A stretch of 50,970 bases of DNA from Thiotrichaceae bacterium (lineage in GTDB: Bacteria > Pseudomonadota > Gammaproteobacteria > Thiotrichales > Thiotrichaceae): the NCBI GenBank assembly GCA_026989145.1, contig JALSJU010000077.1, positions 1 through 50,970 on the forward strand, in the 5' to 3' direction. Of the stretch, positions 10,101 through 18,633 are shown piece by piece. Position numbers and translations under genes: made by a program. The notes beneath the pieces were generated by a model that worked only from the letters and a program-made list of their open reading frames with translations, searched no databases and had not been told where the DNA came from. Numbering within the stretch: the stretch's first letter is position 1; the number at the start of each line of letters is the position of its first letter.

Positions 10101-10516
10101 CTTGGATTTAGTCTAACAACCATTTCGCCTGCAAAAACGGGGATGCCGTTGTAGTTTTGTTGCAGTTTTATTGAATGTCTCGAACCCGTTATAGTATCTT
10201 TTATTAGCTTATATTCAGGTTCATAATCAGTACCAAATAAGACCTTGTATTCAGAAAGGAAGTTTATTGCGACTTTTGTAGGGTTTGAGCTAGCTACACC
10301 GTTAAAAGGCTGGTTTATCGTAGCCCCTTTTGGGATGGAAATAAATCTGATAGTTCCATCTTTAGCAATGCTAAATTTAGCATTTCCTTGCGTGAGGCTT
10401 TGCAGTTGTTTTAATAGTGTCGACTTTTGAGAAATAACAAGTTCTTCGGCGAAAGAAGGTACATTGAGGGTAAGGAAAATAGAGAGTAATAGTCCTATTA
10501 AATGTTTCTGTTGCAT
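7175..10516 (-). CDS. Secreted M4 (thermolysin-like) zinc metalloprotease with four C-terminal repeats
   Basis: 1113 residues with AAGGA upstream of the ATG. In order: signal peptide 1-23; FTP/PepSY-type inhibitory propeptide to about 250; M4 catalytic domain about 260-545; a jelly-roll-like domain (ESFEGGLNGW to WDIDDIDIYTC) about 555-725; four ~95-residue repeats to the end. Zinc and catalytic residues are clear: HEITH at 358-362, Glu382 in GAINES, and His447 in GVHTNSG. Their spacing (24 and 89) equals thermolysin's 142/166/231. It should be exported, self-processed, and degrade extracellular protein. The repeats probably serve binding or surface retention. Longer than typical M4 enzymes because of the C-terminal additions. 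Confidence 0.93.
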   Translation of the reverse strand: MQQKHLIGLLLSIFLTLNVPSFAEELVISQKSTLLKQLQSLTQGNAKFSIAKDGTIRFISIPKGATINQPFNGVASSNPTKVAINFLSEYKVLFGTDYEPEYKLIKDTITGSRHSIKLQQNYNGIPVFAGEMVVRLNPSLDVTGANGVIASKLNVSVKPLINKEIAKENAITAVQKSNLKNGLGRLAITANEPTLWIYNPKLLGKKNNINKLAWRVDVSDTSRMKSNQYIFIDAITGNPLNRISNIHEAKNRNIHDLANDNTGTYPSNLPGPIARTEGQTSSGVTDVNNAYDFFGDTYDFYLSTHNRDSIDGAGMTLKATVRYCDNTETCPYANAAWVDTLSQMVFGAGFTVDDVTSHEITHGVTSRTSNLIYQDQSGAINESFSDVWGEFVDLSNNAGNDTASVRWQMGEDIGAFRSMKDPTLFTDPDKVTSPNYYCGTGDSGGVHTNSGVNNKATYLIVDGDTFNGFTVNGIGITKTAKIYYEAQTNILTSGSTYPDLYNALNAACNTLVGTTANITTANCTEVKKALDAVEMYHTPCTGPLPAPICPSDFTPNYLIKESFEGGLNGWTHSTTTGIDAWSLSSTSPNTGTKHIHGENDSNISDSSIRSNFSLSIPANAYLRFAHSGAFESGYDGGVVEYTTDNGTTWNDTDTLFSHNGYTDILNTAFNNPLAGRKAFTGDFSGTYKTSRIDLNNLAGSTVDFRFRIGTDNSVGATGWDIDDIDIYTCLPPSPEITSPATESTLSSSTEIFIINSNGITLTNWNLRVGTTIGANDIANRFAGSSSNSMTISGLPTDGSTLYVRLQYKEGGIWKIAGDYSYTAFSQVALPLITSPVSGSTFSSSTETFALDSNGIALTNWNLRVGTTVGSSDIANRFAGSTSNSITINGLPTDSSTLYVRLQYKEGGVWKIAGDYSYTASPQIALPLVTSPVSGSTLSGSTETFTLDSNAIALTNWNLRVGTTIGANDIANRFAGSTSNSITISGLPTDSSTLYVRLQYKEGGLWKIAGDYTYTASSQVALPLITSPVSGSTFSSSTETFALDSNAITLTNWNLRVGTTIGANNIANRFAGSSSSSITISGLPTNGSTLYVRLQYKEGGIWKIAGDYSYTSSN
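7185..8320 (-). repeat. Four tandem ~290-bp repeats in the M4 protease gene
   Basis: Copy boundaries fall near 7475, 7765 and 8055. The copies share long near-identical DNA stretches (for example the TTTCCAAA and CTTCTTTATACTG segments recur at the same offset), so recombination or gene conversion between them is likely. Each encodes a module with TNWNLRVGTT, ANRFAGS and LYVRLQYKEGGxWKIAGDY. Confidence 0.9.
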
Positions 10517-10574
10517 ATTTTTCCTTAAATTGTTGATAATCGAATTTATGTTCTCATTAGTAGTATGTAATATT

Positions 10575-12209
10575 TTATGATGCTGTTTTGATTTGTCCAG
10601 TACCTTGTGTAGTTAAAATTTCGCTTACTCCATTTGCATGTGAGAGTTGGAGGCTGGTAGCATTGTTGTCTTTAAAAATGATCTTTACAGTTAGATTGCA
10701 GATATTCGGACAACGTTGTTGCATCAGTTGATCATTAATATCAAATAATAGCTCAGGAGATTTTCGTGCATATAGCTCATAGAAGGTGTTATTTCCCCTA
10801 TCGGCTATCAAGTTGAGTCCCCAATTTTTTTCTGAGTTTGGCATGTCTTTACGCAGGTGAGGGTCTCCGTCTGTTGCACTAACAACTGAAAGCCAGCGAC
10901 CAAATTCATTTACTGTTGTGTAGCCACGATTACTTCCAGCTATTAAGCAAGGCTCTGAAGTGTGAGGTGTTTTATATTCTTTTGGATAGAGGCCTGAATT
11001 GGTGCTAAGGGTTCTTTCCCCTAGTACAACAAAAGCATCAGGGGTATCTTCGCGAGTCCTACCAAGTACTTTTGATAGGTAAGTTATAAAGTTGTTTGTA
11101 TTAAATTCGTCATTGAAGTTTCTTAAGAAATTTAGTTGCGTAGAACCTACAGAAAAGTAGTTTCTACGTAATTGTAAGGCCCGTAATGAACTCATGTAAA
11201 AGCGGTAACTTTGGTTGCTTGTAGGGCCGCTCGTATCTTCTAATCCAGGGCCATAAAATTCATTTTCATCACCCCAGTATCGGCCTACGATGGTATCAGC
11301 AAAGTTTTCATCAAATGTCATTGAACAACTGCCATCAGTGTTGCTACCGGTGATAAAATCAACACCATAAACGTTATCGGTATAGCGCATCCATGCTTCT
11401 ATTTCACCACCCCGATTTCCTATACCTTGGTCAATTGCATATTTGGCAATTGTTTTCATCTTATCTTGTATGTCGGGGTAACCAATATCACTACCATCAA
11501 ACACATCAAAACTAGTTAGCGCGAGTTTGTGTTTATATTTGGGGCCGAATGCATTAACATAGAGATCAATTATTTGTTTGGTTTTAGTTTCAAAAACTGA
11601 TGCCGTTAACCCACCTTGTTGAGTGGCCTCAGTCATTTCAGCATCGTTTAACCAAAACTCTCCCCAGCCATCTCTTCCAAAATTATAAACAAGTTGGTCA
11701 AATATTAAGTTATTGTCATCAATGTTGTTAGGGTCAAGCGCGCTAACATCAGGGCAGCTGTTTGTTTTATATTTTCCATCAGCAATTCCTAGTTGTACGC
11801 CTACAATTCTTGGGTTGTGCGCATAATCTTCTGCAAACTTATTGATAAAACCACTGACTTGATCTAAATATTCATTTTTCCAGAATTGTAGAGTACGACT
11901 ATTTAAAAATGGTATGGTTGTCCAAGAGGGAGTATGACATTGAGAGTTAACTTCAAGCCTTACTAAAACATCGCCAGTTGAATTGGCTAATCTATTAGCA
12001 AAATGATTAAAGGTGAAGACACCTTCCTCAAGTTCACTATGGTACCAAAGTACTTCAAGAAAACCCCCAGCAACCTCTATATCATCTGCTGCATCTTCAG
12101 CAAGCATACCCCCGTTTTTATTTTGTAATGCATCTGCATAAGAGGGTAGTGACCAGTCAAATCCGTTTGTTATATTTGGGATTTCAGTAGAGAAAGTTAT
12201 AGTTTTCAT
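10575..12209 (-). CDS. Putative glycoside-hydrolase-like TIM-barrel protein, probably missing its export half
   Basis: 544 residues. Patterns such as GGFLEVLWYHSELEEGVF, FINKFAEDYAHNPRIVGVQLG and GRYWGDENEFYGPG recall beta-galactosidase-like and other clan-A glycoside hydrolases, but I cannot name a family or assign catalytic glutamates with confidence. It starts without a signal peptide and without a visible Shine-Dalgarno site, although all its neighbours are exported. The frame is open upstream of the ATG and overlaps the end of the preceding ORF, giving LDIVNNTYPINS before the Met. This suggests a one-base frameshift has split one secreted protein. If intact it would act outside the cell on carbohydrate. 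Confidence 0.55.
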   Translation of the reverse strand: MKTITFSTEIPNITNGFDWSLPSYADALQNKNGGMLAEDAADDIEVAGGFLEVLWYHSELEEGVFTFNHFANRLANSTGDVLVRLEVNSQCHTPSWTTIPFLNSRTLQFWKNEYLDQVSGFINKFAEDYAHNPRIVGVQLGIADGKYKTNSCPDVSALDPNNIDDNNLIFDQLVYNFGRDGWGEFWLNDAEMTEATQQGGLTASVFETKTKQIIDLYVNAFGPKYKHKLALTSFDVFDGSDIGYPDIQDKMKTIAKYAIDQGIGNRGGEIEAWMRYTDNVYGVDFITGSNTDGSCSMTFDENFADTIVGRYWGDENEFYGPGLEDTSGPTSNQSYRFYMSSLRALQLRRNYFSVGSTQLNFLRNFNDEFNTNNFITYLSKVLGRTREDTPDAFVVLGERTLSTNSGLYPKEYKTPHTSEPCLIAGSNRGYTTVNEFGRWLSVVSATDGDPHLRKDMPNSEKNWGLNLIADRGNNTFYELYARKSPELLFDINDQLMQQRCPNICNLTVKIIFKDNNATSLQLSHANGVSEILTTQGTGQIKTAS

Positions 12210-12232
12210 GCTATTAATGGGGTATGTGTTGT

Positions 12233-12652
12233 TTACAATGTCCAGTTAGTATCACGCATTTGTACGGCAACTCTGATAACTGACTCAATGCCTGTTAATG
12301 CATTTAAAGCTAATTGAGCTTCAGAGGAGTATGTTGTATGGGTAAGATTGACCGTGGTTGATAGATCAGCCCAGTTTGACCAATCAGAGCCGGTTCCTCC
12401 CGCTGGCTGAAATACCATCAGAGTTTGATCTTCGATAAGATAATCAGCCCCCGTTATTCCGTTATTATCGAAATAACCTGTATTTGGGTTATTATCTATA
12501 TCAAGATAAAACTGAATATGCGCACTTGTATTTACATTTCCAATACTTACTTTAAACTGGGTATTGTTTGTTGTTTTTTGCGCTTCTATGTTTTCTGCGC
12601 TTAGATTAGATAGCAATAATAGGGAAATGATAGTGATTATTTTTTTTAACAT
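12233..12652 (-). CDS. Secreted beta-domain protein, likely N-terminal half of the downstream gene
   Basis: 139 residues: signal peptide (MLKKIITIISLLLLSNLSAE), then one beta domain with FYLDIDNNPNTGYFDNNG and GADYLIEDQTLMVF. This kind of domain is often found at the front of multi-domain secreted proteins. AGGA precedes the ATG. The protein ends abruptly in NWTL, and the next gene begins only 23 bp on, with its frame open across the junction. Read as a free-standing protein it would be an orphan domain. I favour the split-gene view. Confidence 0.6.
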   Translation of the reverse strand: MLKKIITIISLLLLSNLSAENIEAQKTTNNTQFKVSIGNVNTSAHIQFYLDIDNNPNTGYFDNNGITGADYLIEDQTLMVFQPAGGTGSDWSNWADLSTTVNLTHTTYSSEAQLALNALTGIESVIRVAVQMRDTNWTL

Positions 12653-12784
12653 AGTTATTCCTAATTAGATGTCTAATTTTTGGCGATAAATATTAGTTTC
12701 AATCCAAAAGTATCACCGAAGGGTTGCTTTTAGAGTGAGGCCACAACCATGCTCTAAGAACATGGTTCCCCTACCTGAGTTAAT

Positions 12785-15568
12785 TTAATTACTGGCCGTA
12801 TAGGAATAATCCCCGGCTAATTTCCATACACCATTTTCTTTGTACTGTAAGCGTACATAAACCGTACTGCTATTTGTCGGTAAGCCATTAACAGTAATAC
12901 TGTTAGAAGAGCTGCCGGCAAAGCGGTTTGCAATGTCATTACCACCTAGTGTGCTCCCTATGCGTAGGTACCAATTGGTTAGGGGTATGCCATTATTGTT
13001 TAATGTAAAAGTCTCTGTTGATCCTGAAAGGGTTGAGCCAGACACTGGGCTGGTGATTAAGGGTAAAGTTAATGGAGAGGAGGCTGTGTAGGTGTAATCA
13101 CCTGCAAGTTTCCAGATGCCACCTTCTTTGTACTGTAAGCGCGCATAAACGGTACTGCTATCCGTAGGTATATTGTTAATCGTGATGCTATTGGAAGAGC
13201 TTGTAGCAAAGCGATTTGCAATATTATTAGCTCCAACGGTGCTCCCTACGCGTAAATACCAGTTGGTTAAAGAGACTCCATTATTACTTAATGCGAATAT
13301 TTCTGTTGAGCCTGATAGGGTGGAGCTAGAAGTAGGGCTTGTGATTAAAGGTAGTGATACTGGGGAAGATGCAGTGTAGGTGTAATCCCCAGCGAGTTTC
13401 CATACACCATTTTCTTTGTACTGTAAGCGTGCATAAACCGTACTGCTATTTGTCGGCAAGCCATTGACAGTAATACTATTAGAGGAACTGTTAGCAAATC
13501 GGTTTGCAATGTCATTACCACCTTGAGTACTCCCTATGCGTAGGTACCAATTAGTTAGGGGTATGCCATTATTGTTTAATGCAAAAGTCTCTGTTGGTCC
13601 TGAAAGGGTTGATCCAGACACGGGGCTGGTGATTAAGGGTAAAGTTAATGGAGAGGAGGCTGTGTAGGTGTAATCACCTGCAAGTTTCCAGATTCCGCCT
13701 TCTTTATATTGTAAACGTACAAAAATTGTACTGCTGTCGGTGGGTAGATTATTGACAGTAATGCTATTGGATGAACCGCCAGCAAAACGATTTGCTATAT
13801 TGTTAGCTCCTATGGTACTACCTACGCGTAAATACCAGTTTGTAACAGTGATGCCGTTAGTGGCTAATGTGAAAGTTTCGGATGAGCCAGAGAATGTACT
13901 ACCAGAAACTGGGCTAGTTATTGATGGGCCAGGATAAGTTAGTGAAATTTGGTAACTACTTATAGGGTCATTTCCTCCATATTCTACGATTTTTGCATAA
14001 TAGGTTCCTGCAGTTAAGTTTTGTGCTATTTTAGAAAATAGGTCTGTGCCACCATCATCATCTGAAGCTATTTGAACTAATGTAGAGTTATAAAGGGTCA
14101 TGATAGTGTCGCCACTGACACCACTCGTTTCCAGTACGGTATCAGCAGTTATAGGAAGTGTAAATTTAATCCAGTCGATATCACTGCCTATGTGGATACT
14201 GTGATTCTGCGAGTTTCCATTGGTGATTAAAGAGGCTGTGGTATTCGCATTGTCAGGTTCGAAAGCATCACCTGCTGGTGGGGTAGATGAACGAAAGTTA
14301 GACACACTAAGAGCGCTGTCATTTAAGGTTTTTCTGTTGTCAGCTGGATGGTAAGATCCTACGGGGACTCCTGTAGGGTCGCCATTGTGTGTTTTATCAG
14401 GGTTGGACCAAAAGTTTTGTCTGGTACAATTCCCTCCTGCACAGTTAGCTGTATCATTATAGGCCATAATAGTGCGCCAGCTATTAACAGTGTTGACGTA
14501 ACCGTGTTTATGCGAGTTATCTTGATCGACGCGCCAATCATGCCGAGCGCCTTGATTGTGGCCAAACTCGTGGGCAAAAGAATAGTAACCTGTAGCACAA
14601 CCGTGATGAACTACTGTAAATGCGGTTGCGGCAGAAGAATTAAGATAACCTAAACCACAAGAGCTAGAATTATTAATAATGAGAGAAACAAGATCCGCAT
14701 GATATGTATCTCGTAAGGTGTGGACATTATCCATATTACCGTCTGAGGTTAATCTTAGTTTATCTAAAGCGTCATTAAAGGTTGTTTCGGAGAAAGTGAC
14801 TTCCTGTTTATGAACTAAATTAACTGTTGGGTTAATGCCTGAGGCAGAATAACCAGTATTTGTTTCAGTTACAGCAAGGTCTATTAAAGTATTCATAGCA
14901 GCTGTTCCACCCACCGCATTTTTTGCGCTTTGTGTATATACAACCATCACATCAATGACTGTACCATTATCACTTTGGGGGGCATTATCGGCTTGGGTTT
15001 CTATTGAGTTATTTATTTTATTAAGAATTACCCCATTAGAAAATCCAGCAGGATGATCATCAGGGCGTTTTGTAGGATCTAATTGCTTTAATAGATGAAT
15101 TGAACTTTGGAGTCCTGTTTGTTGTTTGGTCAGAGCACTGTACTCAACCTTATAAATTTTTCCTTGGTTATGTATGGTTCCCATGATAATTTGGGCATTT
15201 TTATTGATTGCTAGTATGACCTGGTCATCATTGTAACCCTTAATATGTCCAACCCATGAAATGCTGTCTTTGGAAACATTTTTAATGCTGTCTAAAAGCG
15301 CGGTTACAGATTTCCCATTAAACAACTCAATAGTTATTGTTTTAGGCATATTTTTTTCGGATTCTATGAGTTTGGTAAATAAGTTTTTATTTATTGAAAT
15401 TACACGCTGTTTTTTTACATTAACTGCACGTGGGACGGATATATAATTCAAGTCTTCATTAGAAAATAAGTCAATAGCAGATGCCATGAATGGGGTCGTC
15501 ATAAGGATTAGCAGGATTAGCTGGAATCCTACTAGTTTTTTAAGTAGAGGTTGGGGATGGGTATTCAT
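12785..15568 (-). CDS. Secreted metzincin (M12-type) metalloprotease with PPC domain and four repeats
   Basis: 927 residues from the ATG at 15568, chosen because GGAGA lies five bases upstream and a signal peptide follows. A start at 15616 adds residues with no such site. In order: signal peptide; propeptide-like region to about 195; metzincin catalytic domain with HEFGHNQGARHD at 333-344 and a Met-turn in TIMAYND; a pre-peptidase C-terminal (PPC) domain beginning near DAFEPDNANTTAS with a SDIDWIKF strand; four ~95-residue repeats. The elongated zinc site and Met-turn place it with reprolysin-like enzymes. Expected to be exported and to degrade protein outside the cell. It is the first gene of the leftward secretome run. 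Confidence 0.93.
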   Translation of the reverse strand: MNTHPQPLLKKLVGFQLILLILMTTPFMASAIDLFSNEDLNYISVPRAVNVKKQRVISINKNLFTKLIESEKNMPKTITIELFNGKSVTALLDSIKNVSKDSISWVGHIKGYNDDQVILAINKNAQIIMGTIHNQGKIYKVEYSALTKQQTGLQSSIHLLKQLDPTKRPDDHPAGFSNGVILNKINNSIETQADNAPQSDNGTVIDVMVVYTQSAKNAVGGTAAMNTLIDLAVTETNTGYSASGINPTVNLVHKQEVTFSETTFNDALDKLRLTSDGNMDNVHTLRDTYHADLVSLIINNSSSCGLGYLNSSAATAFTVVHHGCATGYYSFAHEFGHNQGARHDWRVDQDNSHKHGYVNTVNSWRTIMAYNDTANCAGGNCTRQNFWSNPDKTHNGDPTGVPVGSYHPADNRKTLNDSALSVSNFRSSTPPAGDAFEPDNANTTASLITNGNSQNHSIHIGSDIDWIKFTLPITADTVLETSGVSGDTIMTLYNSTLVQIASDDDGGTDLFSKIAQNLTAGTYYAKIVEYGGNDPISSYQISLTYPGPSITSPVSGSTFSGSSETFTLATNGITVTNWYLRVGSTIGANNIANRFAGGSSNSITVNNLPTDSSTIFVRLQYKEGGIWKLAGDYTYTASSPLTLPLITSPVSGSTLSGPTETFALNNNGIPLTNWYLRIGSTQGGNDIANRFANSSSNSITVNGLPTNSSTVYARLQYKENGVWKLAGDYTYTASSPVSLPLITSPTSSSTLSGSTEIFALSNNGVSLTNWYLRVGSTVGANNIANRFATSSSNSITINNIPTDSSTVYARLQYKEGGIWKLAGDYTYTASSPLTLPLITSPVSGSTLSGSTETFTLNNNGIPLTNWYLRIGSTLGGNDIANRFAGSSSNSITVNGLPTNSSTVYVRLQYKENGVWKLAGDYSYTASN
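12795..13940 (-). repeat. Four tandem ~290-bp repeats in the metzincin gene
   Basis: Boundaries lie near 13090, 13380 and 13670. The first and third copies, counted from the gene's 3' end, are nearly identical over long stretches, as are the joins around them, which suggests a two-copy unit was duplicated. Modules read TNWYLRVGST, ANRFA, VRLQYKEGGIWKLAGDYTYTA. Confidence 0.9.
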
Positions 15569-15616
15569 GGTGTTCTCCGCAATGATGTTAGATATCAGTT
15601 TTTTTAAATATAGCAC

Positions 15617-15951
15617 ATTATTATATTAATGCTTGGAACATATAAAAAATATTTACTTTTGATTAGAGGGAGTAATGAGCATGCGGGAAGCACTATAAAG
15701 TTGATACTTTGGAAGCAGTTTATATTGATATATCTGAGAACCCGTTAGTTTTTTAACTAGTAGTAACGATGTGTAAAAAGGTGGAAAGAAATAAGCTAAA
15801 CTGGTTCCTAGTAGGCTGTTGATATTCTCTCAATAGTAAGTGTGACTTAGGACAAACTGTCCTAAAAACCAGTTTTCAGGGGGGGGGGGCAAACTTTATA
15901 ACAAAATATTTTAATATCCCTGAATTTGGTTGTTAGTTTGCTACTTATGAT
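15617..15951. other. 335-bp spacer with 11-G tract and perfect hairpin
   Basis: No gene is seen here. It holds a run of 11 G at 15879-15889 and, just before it, an 8-bp perfect inverted repeat TTAGGACA/TGTCCTAA around AAC (15847-15865). The hairpin is about 87 bp past the stop of cysC and could act in its 3' end, but it has no good T-run. The spacer is also the promoter region of the metzincin gene, so tract-length changes could matter there. Confidence 0.6.
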
Positions 15952-16575
15952 TCAGCAGTGTTCAGCTTTAACTAAACTTTTTTTCTGTAATCTGTTAATT
16001 ATTTCTCTCACTTCTTCTTCAACAGATAAACTACTTGTATTAACAACCATGTCAGGCTTGATAGGTTCTTCGTAAGGTGCAGAGACTCCTGTAAAGTTTG
16101 GAATCTCGCCCGCGCGGGCTTTTTTATAAAGTCCTTTTGGGTCACGATCTTCACAGACTTCTAAATCACATTTACAATACACTTCATAAAAGTCTCCGTG
16201 AGGTAAGCGACTTCTAACTTTCTCTCGATCTTCTCTGTAGGGGGATACAAAAGCAGCTAGAACGATAGTTCCTGACTCGACAAAGAGCTTGGCGACTTCT
16301 CCAATTCTTCTTAAATTTTCATGTCGGTCTTCTTCTGTAAACCCTAGATCAGAACACAATCCATGCCTAACATTATCACCATCTAAAACAGTGACGTTAT
16401 AATCCATTTCAAATAACTTTTTTTCAACCGCATTTGCTAAGGTTGATTTTCCAGAGCCAGATAGCCCTGTGAACCAAAGTACAAAGCTTTTATGCTGATT
16501 TTTTTCTTGGCGATGTTGGCGAGTTATATTGCTTGAATGCCAGTAAACTTCATCTGTCATGATTATGTTCTTCAT
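15952..16575 (-). CDS. cysC: Adenylylsulfate kinase
   Basis: 207 residues, usual size. It phosphorylates adenosine-5'-phosphosulfate to PAPS, for sulfate assimilation or sulfation. The P-loop GLSGSGKSTLA is at about 37-47, followed by LDGDNVRHGL, SPYREDRE and the FTGVSAPYEEP lid segment, all typical of CysC. The first ATG is at 16575, but an ATG at 16560 (MTDEVYW) is equally plausible and has a slightly better upstream purine stretch. cysD and cysN are not beside it. Confidence 0.95.
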   Translation of the reverse strand: MKNIIMTDEVYWHSSNITRQHRQEKNQHKSFVLWFTGLSGSGKSTLANAVEKKLFEMDYNVTVLDGDNVRHGLCSDLGFTEEDRHENLRRIGEVAKLFVESGTIVLAAFVSPYREDREKVRSRLPHGDFYEVYCKCDLEVCEDRDPKGLYKKARAGEIPNFTGVSAPYEEPIKPDMVVNTSSLSVEEEVREIINRLQKKSLVKAEHC

Positions 16576-16640
16576 TGATAAGTAATAACAAGAATTATAT
16601 TACAGCAGGGCAACTGAGTGTTAGCTGAATAAGCTTGAAT

Positions 16641-17603
16641 CTATAAGAGATAAGTTTCATTAAATAAGCTTATAAAAGCGTCAACTTGGCCATCAGGTAA
16701 TTGATTAATCCCTGCTGCACCCTTGCGCCCACCTCCAGTTGGGAATTTTGAACATAGCTCTCCAGCATGGTTCAAGTTGTTAATCGGTGCCCGAACACTA
16801 ACGGTAAATCCACCTTCAGGGTGATCTGTTAAAATGGCGTGGGCTCTATCAGGGTATTGGTTGGCAAGTTGGTTTCCAAATACTCCGCTGACTCTTCTTG
16901 CCCATAACTCGTTGGGTAGCTTATAGATTGCTGTGTTTTTTGTGCTTGTTTCAGGATTTAGGGTATTTGTTAGGGCGATATCATTATCGTAACCTGTTTG
17001 GAGTTTTTTATACGCTGATTGGCTATCTTTAATAAAGTCGAAGGGTGATGTGTATTTTACCATTTCAAGGTAAAGCTGATCAGGTTTGAAATGGAGATCA
17101 TCAAGGTTGCTACCGTAGCCATTGTAATTGATGCTGATGCCTAGTTGTTTAAGTTGTTCTATATGGGATGTTGATAGTAATAGTTTTTTTGCAGTCGATA
17201 GAGCGCTTTTTCTCATATTGTCACCAAAGGCAGCGACGATTGCCCATTCGCGGTATTTTCCTTTGAGGTACTTATCGACCAATAAGCTAGTACAAGTTGT
17301 CGGTGAGGTATCAATAATTACTTCGAGGTTGATATGTTTAGGTATCTCACCAGGAATATGATGATCGACATAAAAAACTGAGACTCCGGCTGCTAAGAGA
17401 TTGTGTAGCTCATTGGTATTTTTTTCCATTGATATATCTAGGACGGTTACTTTATCTCCTTTTTTTGCTGAAACTTTTTTTAATAATTGAATATCTCTTT
17501 TGACGCCTGTTATAAGAGTTGAATCCGTTGGGTGAGCTAGCCTCAACTGGATTAAGGCACAGATACCATCTGCATCACCATTAAATACATCAATATTTTT
17601 CAT
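16641..17603 (-). CDS. DHH-family phosphoesterase
   Basis: 320 residues. Motifs of the DHH superfamily are present: DVFNGDADGICA near the N-terminus, VLDISMEKN, the DHH motif in FYVDHHIPG (about residue 97), and the DHHA1-type glycine cluster GGGRKGAAGIN near the C-terminus. Members hydrolyse phosphodiester or phosphoanhydride bonds (RecJ, NrnA and c-di-AMP enzymes are relatives); the substrate cannot be told. The start lies one base past the upstream lipoprotein gene's stop, so the two genes are almost certainly one transcript. Confidence 0.85.
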   Translation of the reverse strand: MKNIDVFNGDADGICALIQLRLAHPTDSTLITGVKRDIQLLKKVSAKKGDKVTVLDISMEKNTNELHNLLAAGVSVFYVDHHIPGEIPKHINLEVIIDTSPTTCTSLLVDKYLKGKYREWAIVAAFGDNMRKSALSTAKKLLLSTSHIEQLKQLGISINYNGYGSNLDDLHFKPDQLYLEMVKYTSPFDFIKDSQSAYKKLQTGYDNDIALTNTLNPETSTKNTAIYKLPNELWARRVSGVFGNQLANQYPDRAHAILTDHPEGGFTVSVRAPINNLNHAGELCSKFPTGGGRKGAAGINQLPDGQVDAFISLFNETYLL

Positions 17604-17604
17604 A

Positions 17605-18633
17605 TTATTTCATCTCAAACAAAACAAATAAGGTTTCTTGTAATGGATTTTTATTATTATCAGATACGGCGAGGTATTGATTGCCTTTTATGTGGGTAAG
17701 TCCTTCGAAGTTATCTAACCTCCAGCCGTTAGCACTGCTAAAGCGGGCTATTTTTTCTATTTTGCAGTTTCTTTTTTGATCGCATTGTTTTAGTTTTAAG
17801 CGGCTTAGGTTCATCACAATGGGGGTGAATGGGTTGCTGAAGGCACGTTCCATGATTAATAAATCACCATTTGGTAATACTTCTATTTCTGTGATGGCGC
17901 TGTTGTCTGCTTTTGAGGCTGGAAAGCGCCAAACTTTTTGTGGTGAAAATTTTGAGACGGAGTAGATTGTTTGTGCTTTCATATCGTCTTTTTTAAGGGG
18001 GAACTCGGCGGCGGTGAGGATGCCGAACTCTGGGTGGTTGGCAACACTTTCTAACGCTTTGTTGGCTTCACGGTAGTTTTTCTTTTTGCTTAATAACTTG
18101 GGGATGCTAATTTTAGCAAGCTTGAAACCTTTAGTGGTAAAGCGGGCTATGCGGGGTTTTCCCTCAAATGAAATAATCAGCTTTGTATCACCTTTAACAC
18201 CGTTATTGGCATTGGTAAGGCTGAGTCCTTCAGAGTCGCTTTTGCTGCCTTTTAGTGCTTTTCCGTGTTTATTTTTTAGTTTAGTTGCGTAGATGACTTT
18301 GAGCTTTTGTAGCTTGTTCTTTTTTATCGTGAGTTTGATATGGTAGAGCATGCCTTCATCAGAGACGGCGTAGAGCAGATTCTCATCGGTGTCAAAGGCA
18401 ATGCCTGAAAGTTCGACAATAGGTAATCCATTAACCGTGGTTGATAGTAAAGCTAGGGTGTTAAGTATTTTTATTTTTGTGTTTGTATTATCGAATTCTT
18501 TTGGTGTGATATCGTAAGGAATCGTATCGTTATCTGGGCTGGCTTGGGTTTGGCCGCAAGCGTTTAGCAGTAAAGCACTGGATATAATAATCGAAAGTAG
18601 GGAAGTCGTTTTTAATAGTGGTGTTCTAAGCAT
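17605..18633 (-). CDS. Lipoprotein with phytase-like esterase domain
   Basis: 342 residues. The signal peptide ends in a lipobox (LLLNACG, Cys about 26), so it is a membrane-anchored periplasmic or outer-membrane lipoprotein. The rest resembles the 'esterase-like activity of phytase' beta-propeller family: ELSGIAFDTDENLLYAVSDEG, DSEGLSL, LPNGDLLIMERAF, NFEGLTHIKGNQYLAVSDNN. Its actual substrate is unknown. It is coupled to the DHH gene. About 140 bp separates it from the anti-sigma gene upstream; nothing obvious lies in that gap. Confidence 0.82.
   Translation of the reverse strand: MLRTPLLKTTSLLSIIISSALLLNACGQTQASPDNDTIPYDITPKEFDNTNTKIKILNTLALLSTTVNGLPIVELSGIAFDTDENLLYAVSDEGMLYHIKLTIKKNKLQKLKVIYATKLKNKHGKALKGSKSDSEGLSLTNANNGVKGDTKLIISFEGKPRIARFTTKGFKLAKISIPKLLSKKKNYREANKALESVANHPEFGILTAAEFPLKKDDMKAQTIYSVSKFSPQKVWRFPASKADNSAITEIEVLPNGDLLIMERAFSNPFTPIVMNLSRLKLKQCDQKRNCKIEKIARFSSANGWRLDNFEGLTHIKGNQYLAVSDNNKNPLQETLFVLFEMK

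Noticed and set aside
12745-12767. Hairpin AACCATG/CATGGTT as terminator of the metzincin gene
   Set aside because: The stem is only 7 bp with a 9-base loop and no T-run follows on the minus strand, so I did not list it.
14348-14653. ORFs on both strands within the metzincin catalytic region
   Set aside because: They overlap the HEFGHNQGARHD coding stretch and lack ribosome sites and domains.
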